Source: Alnus glutinosa (taxonomy: Eukaryota > Streptophyta > Magnoliopsida > Fagales > Betulaceae). From it: a stretch of DNA of 64,000 nucleotides. Positions 62,225 through 64,000 of the stretch are shown here, one piece after another. The notes beneath the pieces were generated by a model. It was not told the DNA's origin and made no database searches. It was given only the letters and a program-made list of their open reading frames with translations. Numbering within the stretch: the first letter of the stretch is position 1; each line of letters begins with the position of its first letter. The stretch is from positions 28,950,001 to 29,014,000 of the forward strand of contig NC_084891.1 of assembly GCF_958979055.1 (NCBI RefSeq). The letters are read 5' to 3'. Both the position numbers and the translations under genes were made by a program.

Positions 62225-62262
<38 letters not shown>

Positions 62263-62263
<1 letters not shown>

Positions 62264-63112
62264 ACACACATTCTACCACCATTCCACTTAGCTGATATGG
62301 TAATGAATGGCCATCAACATTTTTTTTTGCTACTTTCTGATCCAAAAGCTAATAAATATGGTCACATTAACATTAACCTAATAAAATGGGATACAGCAGG
62401 TAGCATTAAGTAGAGTATTATTATGTTGCCTATATAATAAACATTATAACCCTATTTATATAATGATGGCGTCTGTTGTCTGTCTTACCGTGCAGAAATA
62501 ATCTCCATATAACTTTTGCCATTTTTTTTTTTTTTTTTTTTTATCCATTGAAGGCTCCCTGTCGACTTCTGTGCCGACATCATTTTTGCAAGTGCCATCG
62601 TTCAATTTGACGGTGCAAAATCCTGCATAAACATATTGTAATAAACACAATAATCTTCTTCATATTTACTCTCTCGATTATATTTCATCAAAGAGAGCAA
62701 GTAAAATGTTTGGATCCTACAATTTTTTTACAAATTCATGTGACAAGTTTGTAGTAGCGAACAAATTTTACAAGACAGTTTTATAGGTAAATTTAATTAT
62801 TTTAATGGCTAGCAGGATAAATGCATAATTATACTATATATACTGCCACATCAATTTATAAAAAATTTATAATAAATGTTACCCTATTACACCCTCAAGT
62901 ACATACTCTCTAACACTAAAAATCAAAATTGAAATATAATAGTAATACATTCAAAATATGATTGTGTTATTTAGTGCTAAATCAAGTTTGCATTTTGAAA
63001 GTATGTAAGTGAAAATATGTGTAGTATTTTTTTTTTCTTTGTTTTTTGAAATGGAGCATTTCGAAGAGACATGGATGGGTTGCGGGTATGAATGACAATT
63101 CAATCGTGGGTC
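62263..63112. other. Intergenic, no gene recognised
   Basis: AT-rich with a T-run at 62523-62542. The frame at 62456-62650 crosses that run and is not a gene. 62720-62885 resembles the dispersed repeat also seen near 1850 and 15300. Confidence 0.4.
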
Positions 63113-63300
63113 TCCTTCTTAGACATGTTATATACACATTTTTTATACATCATTTTTCTAAATCAACTATTGATTTGTAAGACCCACATGTGGATCTTTA
63201 TGGGTCTTACAGATTTAATGGTTGATTTAGAAAAAAGATTAAAATCTCTCAAATTTTTTCTCTGCTCGAATTTAACTGTGCAAAAATCATTTCTCTGCTC
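63113..63300. mobile_element. Foldback MITE, copy 2
   Basis: Arms with TTTTTCTAAATCAACTATTG and TTGTAAGACCCACATG pair with their inverted copy. The same family as 40785-40925, recognisable from the shared AAATCAACCATTAAAT and TGTAAGACCCACA text. Confidence 0.7.
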
Positions 63301-63657
63301 ATCATACGTGCAACCGCTTGACATAAGGATCATTTCCAATTGATTTTCAAAAAAAAAAAAAAAAAAATAAATAAATAAAAAATGAGTTGATCCTTTATAT
63401 TCGGGAGCATTTTATAATTTCACATGATATGATGTAAAATTATAAAAATAGTCCCGAATATAAAACACCGACTCCTCTCTAAAATCTAAATCAAAACGAA
63501 GAGAGCCCTGACCGTTAATAATTATGATCACCATCACACAGCCAAAAAAACGCATCGTATTAGCTTCCGGTCACGCCCAGGTGCATTATAGGGAAAACTC
63601 TACGGCATCAGCTACTGTTAACACGTCCTCTAGATCCCGATATTAAGCGTTACGCCA
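63301..63657 (+). other. Upstream region of the EIPR1-like gene
   Basis: Likely promoter and 5' UTR. GC content rises close to the ATG. An A-run lies at 63349-63367. No clear TATA box. Confidence 0.4.
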
Positions 63658-63896
63658 ATGCAAGGAGGATCATCAGGCATTGGATATGGTCTGAAATACC
63701 AGGTCACAAATTCCAAAAATCATGTTCAACTTTCAGATTTTCTTCTTCTAATTTATCTTGTAATTTTCGAGTTCTTTAAAATTAGGATTCTGAATCTGTC
63801 TTCGTTGGTTAGGCTCGATGCATTTCGGATGTGAAAGCAGACACAGATCACACCAGCTTCATCACCGGCACTCTCAGTCTCAAAGAAGAAAATGAG
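63658..63896 (+). CDS. EIPR1: EIPR1/TSSC1-type WD40 protein, first two exons (partial)
   Basis: Two short exons too small to stand out as open frames. Exon 1, 63658-63702, encodes MQGGSSGIGYGLKYQ and ends at GT; exon 2, 63813-63896, begins after TTGGTTAG and encodes ARCISDVKADTDHTSFITGT (20 residues) then LSLKEENE, ending at GT. Both junctions are in phase 0. This matches my memory of the highly conserved N-terminus of plant TSSC1/EIPR1 homologues, WD40 proteins that bind the GARP/EARP tethering complexes and act in endosome-to-Golgi and recycling traffic. The WD repeats lie beyond the right edge. Confidence 0.8.
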
Positions 63897-64000
63897 GTCT
63901 ATATTTACACAATTTTCTAAAATATATATTCAATTTGTTTCTAATAATAGGATTTTAATTTTTTAATTATGGTTGATAATTTAATGGAAGTGAACTATTT

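Larger units (their letters stand above)
57490..62262 (+). pseudogene. LINE tail with RNase H remnant, split by two insertions
   Basis: Three pieces read in order on the plus strand: 57490-57633 (linker with FARNKHIHEAISL), 60889-61045 (RNase H start YFKVNFDVVMHHSF with catalytic Asp, then GNFLAVNTLKL) and 61856-62262 (MGEAHTALLASRLAISMGCS, 20 residues, with catalytic Glu, then RDSLLTILALKD, decaying to a stop near 62190) followed by a poly(A) run at 62227-62260. The gaps are the gypsy-type element (57634-60883) and hAT MITE copy C (61046-61847), each with its target duplication. Several stops make it dead. Confidence 0.82.

Noticed and set aside
62456..62650. Minus-strand frame of 64 codons
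   Set aside because: Runs through a poly-T tract giving poly-Lys; no homology recognised.

Overview
This window is nuclear DNA from a flowering plant, most likely a woody eudicot. The evidence is spliced plant-family genes with GT-AG introns, AT-rich intergenic DNA, many A/T microsatellites, and dense plant transposons (Ty1/copia and Ty3/gypsy elements, LINE tails, hAT and Tourist-like MITEs). The species cannot be fixed from sequence alone. No prokaryotic, organellar or viral segment was recognised.

Genes, left to right: (1) a BSK1-type brassinosteroid-signalling pseudokinase on the minus strand, cut by the left edge; (2) a four-exon DUF630/DUF632 protein gene on the minus strand (8.5-11.4 kb); (3) an intronless DUF241 gene on the minus strand (19.3-20.2 kb); (4) a 90-residue hydrophilic LEA-like protein on the plus strand (27.2-27.5 kb) with ABA-type promoter motifs; (5) an F-box/DUF295 (SKIP23-like) gene on the plus strand (38.7-39.9 kb) whose F-box part carries two in-frame stops; (6) a three-exon membrane-anchored protein gene on the minus strand (47.8-50.3 kb), a conserved plant family of unknown function; (7) the first two short exons of an EIPR1/TSSC1-type WD40 gene at the right edge (63.66-63.90 kb). 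These genes are unrelated to each other; there is no operon or visible gene cluster.

The rest is transposon-built. A 6.8 kb copia element (30.9-37.7 kb) has nearly identical LTRs but a ruined gag-pol, and sits inside a LINE remnant. A young 3.25 kb Ty3/gypsy element (57.6-60.9 kb) has no pol, a gag lacking its central capsid region, and a minisatellite of about 19 hairpin units. It sits in another LINE remnant that is also split by a hAT MITE. Three copies of one GC-ended hAT MITE have perfect 8-bp target duplications. A Tourist-like pair at 54.6-56.1 kb carries a nested solo LTR. Several foldback elements could make hairpin RNA.

The most distinctive signal is the gag-only element with its hairpin-repeat array. 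The broken F-box gene and the copia element with young LTRs but dead coding region come next. Exon boundaries were set by eye from reading frame, splice consensus and remembered family conservation; coordinates of repeats without a stated target duplication are approximate.
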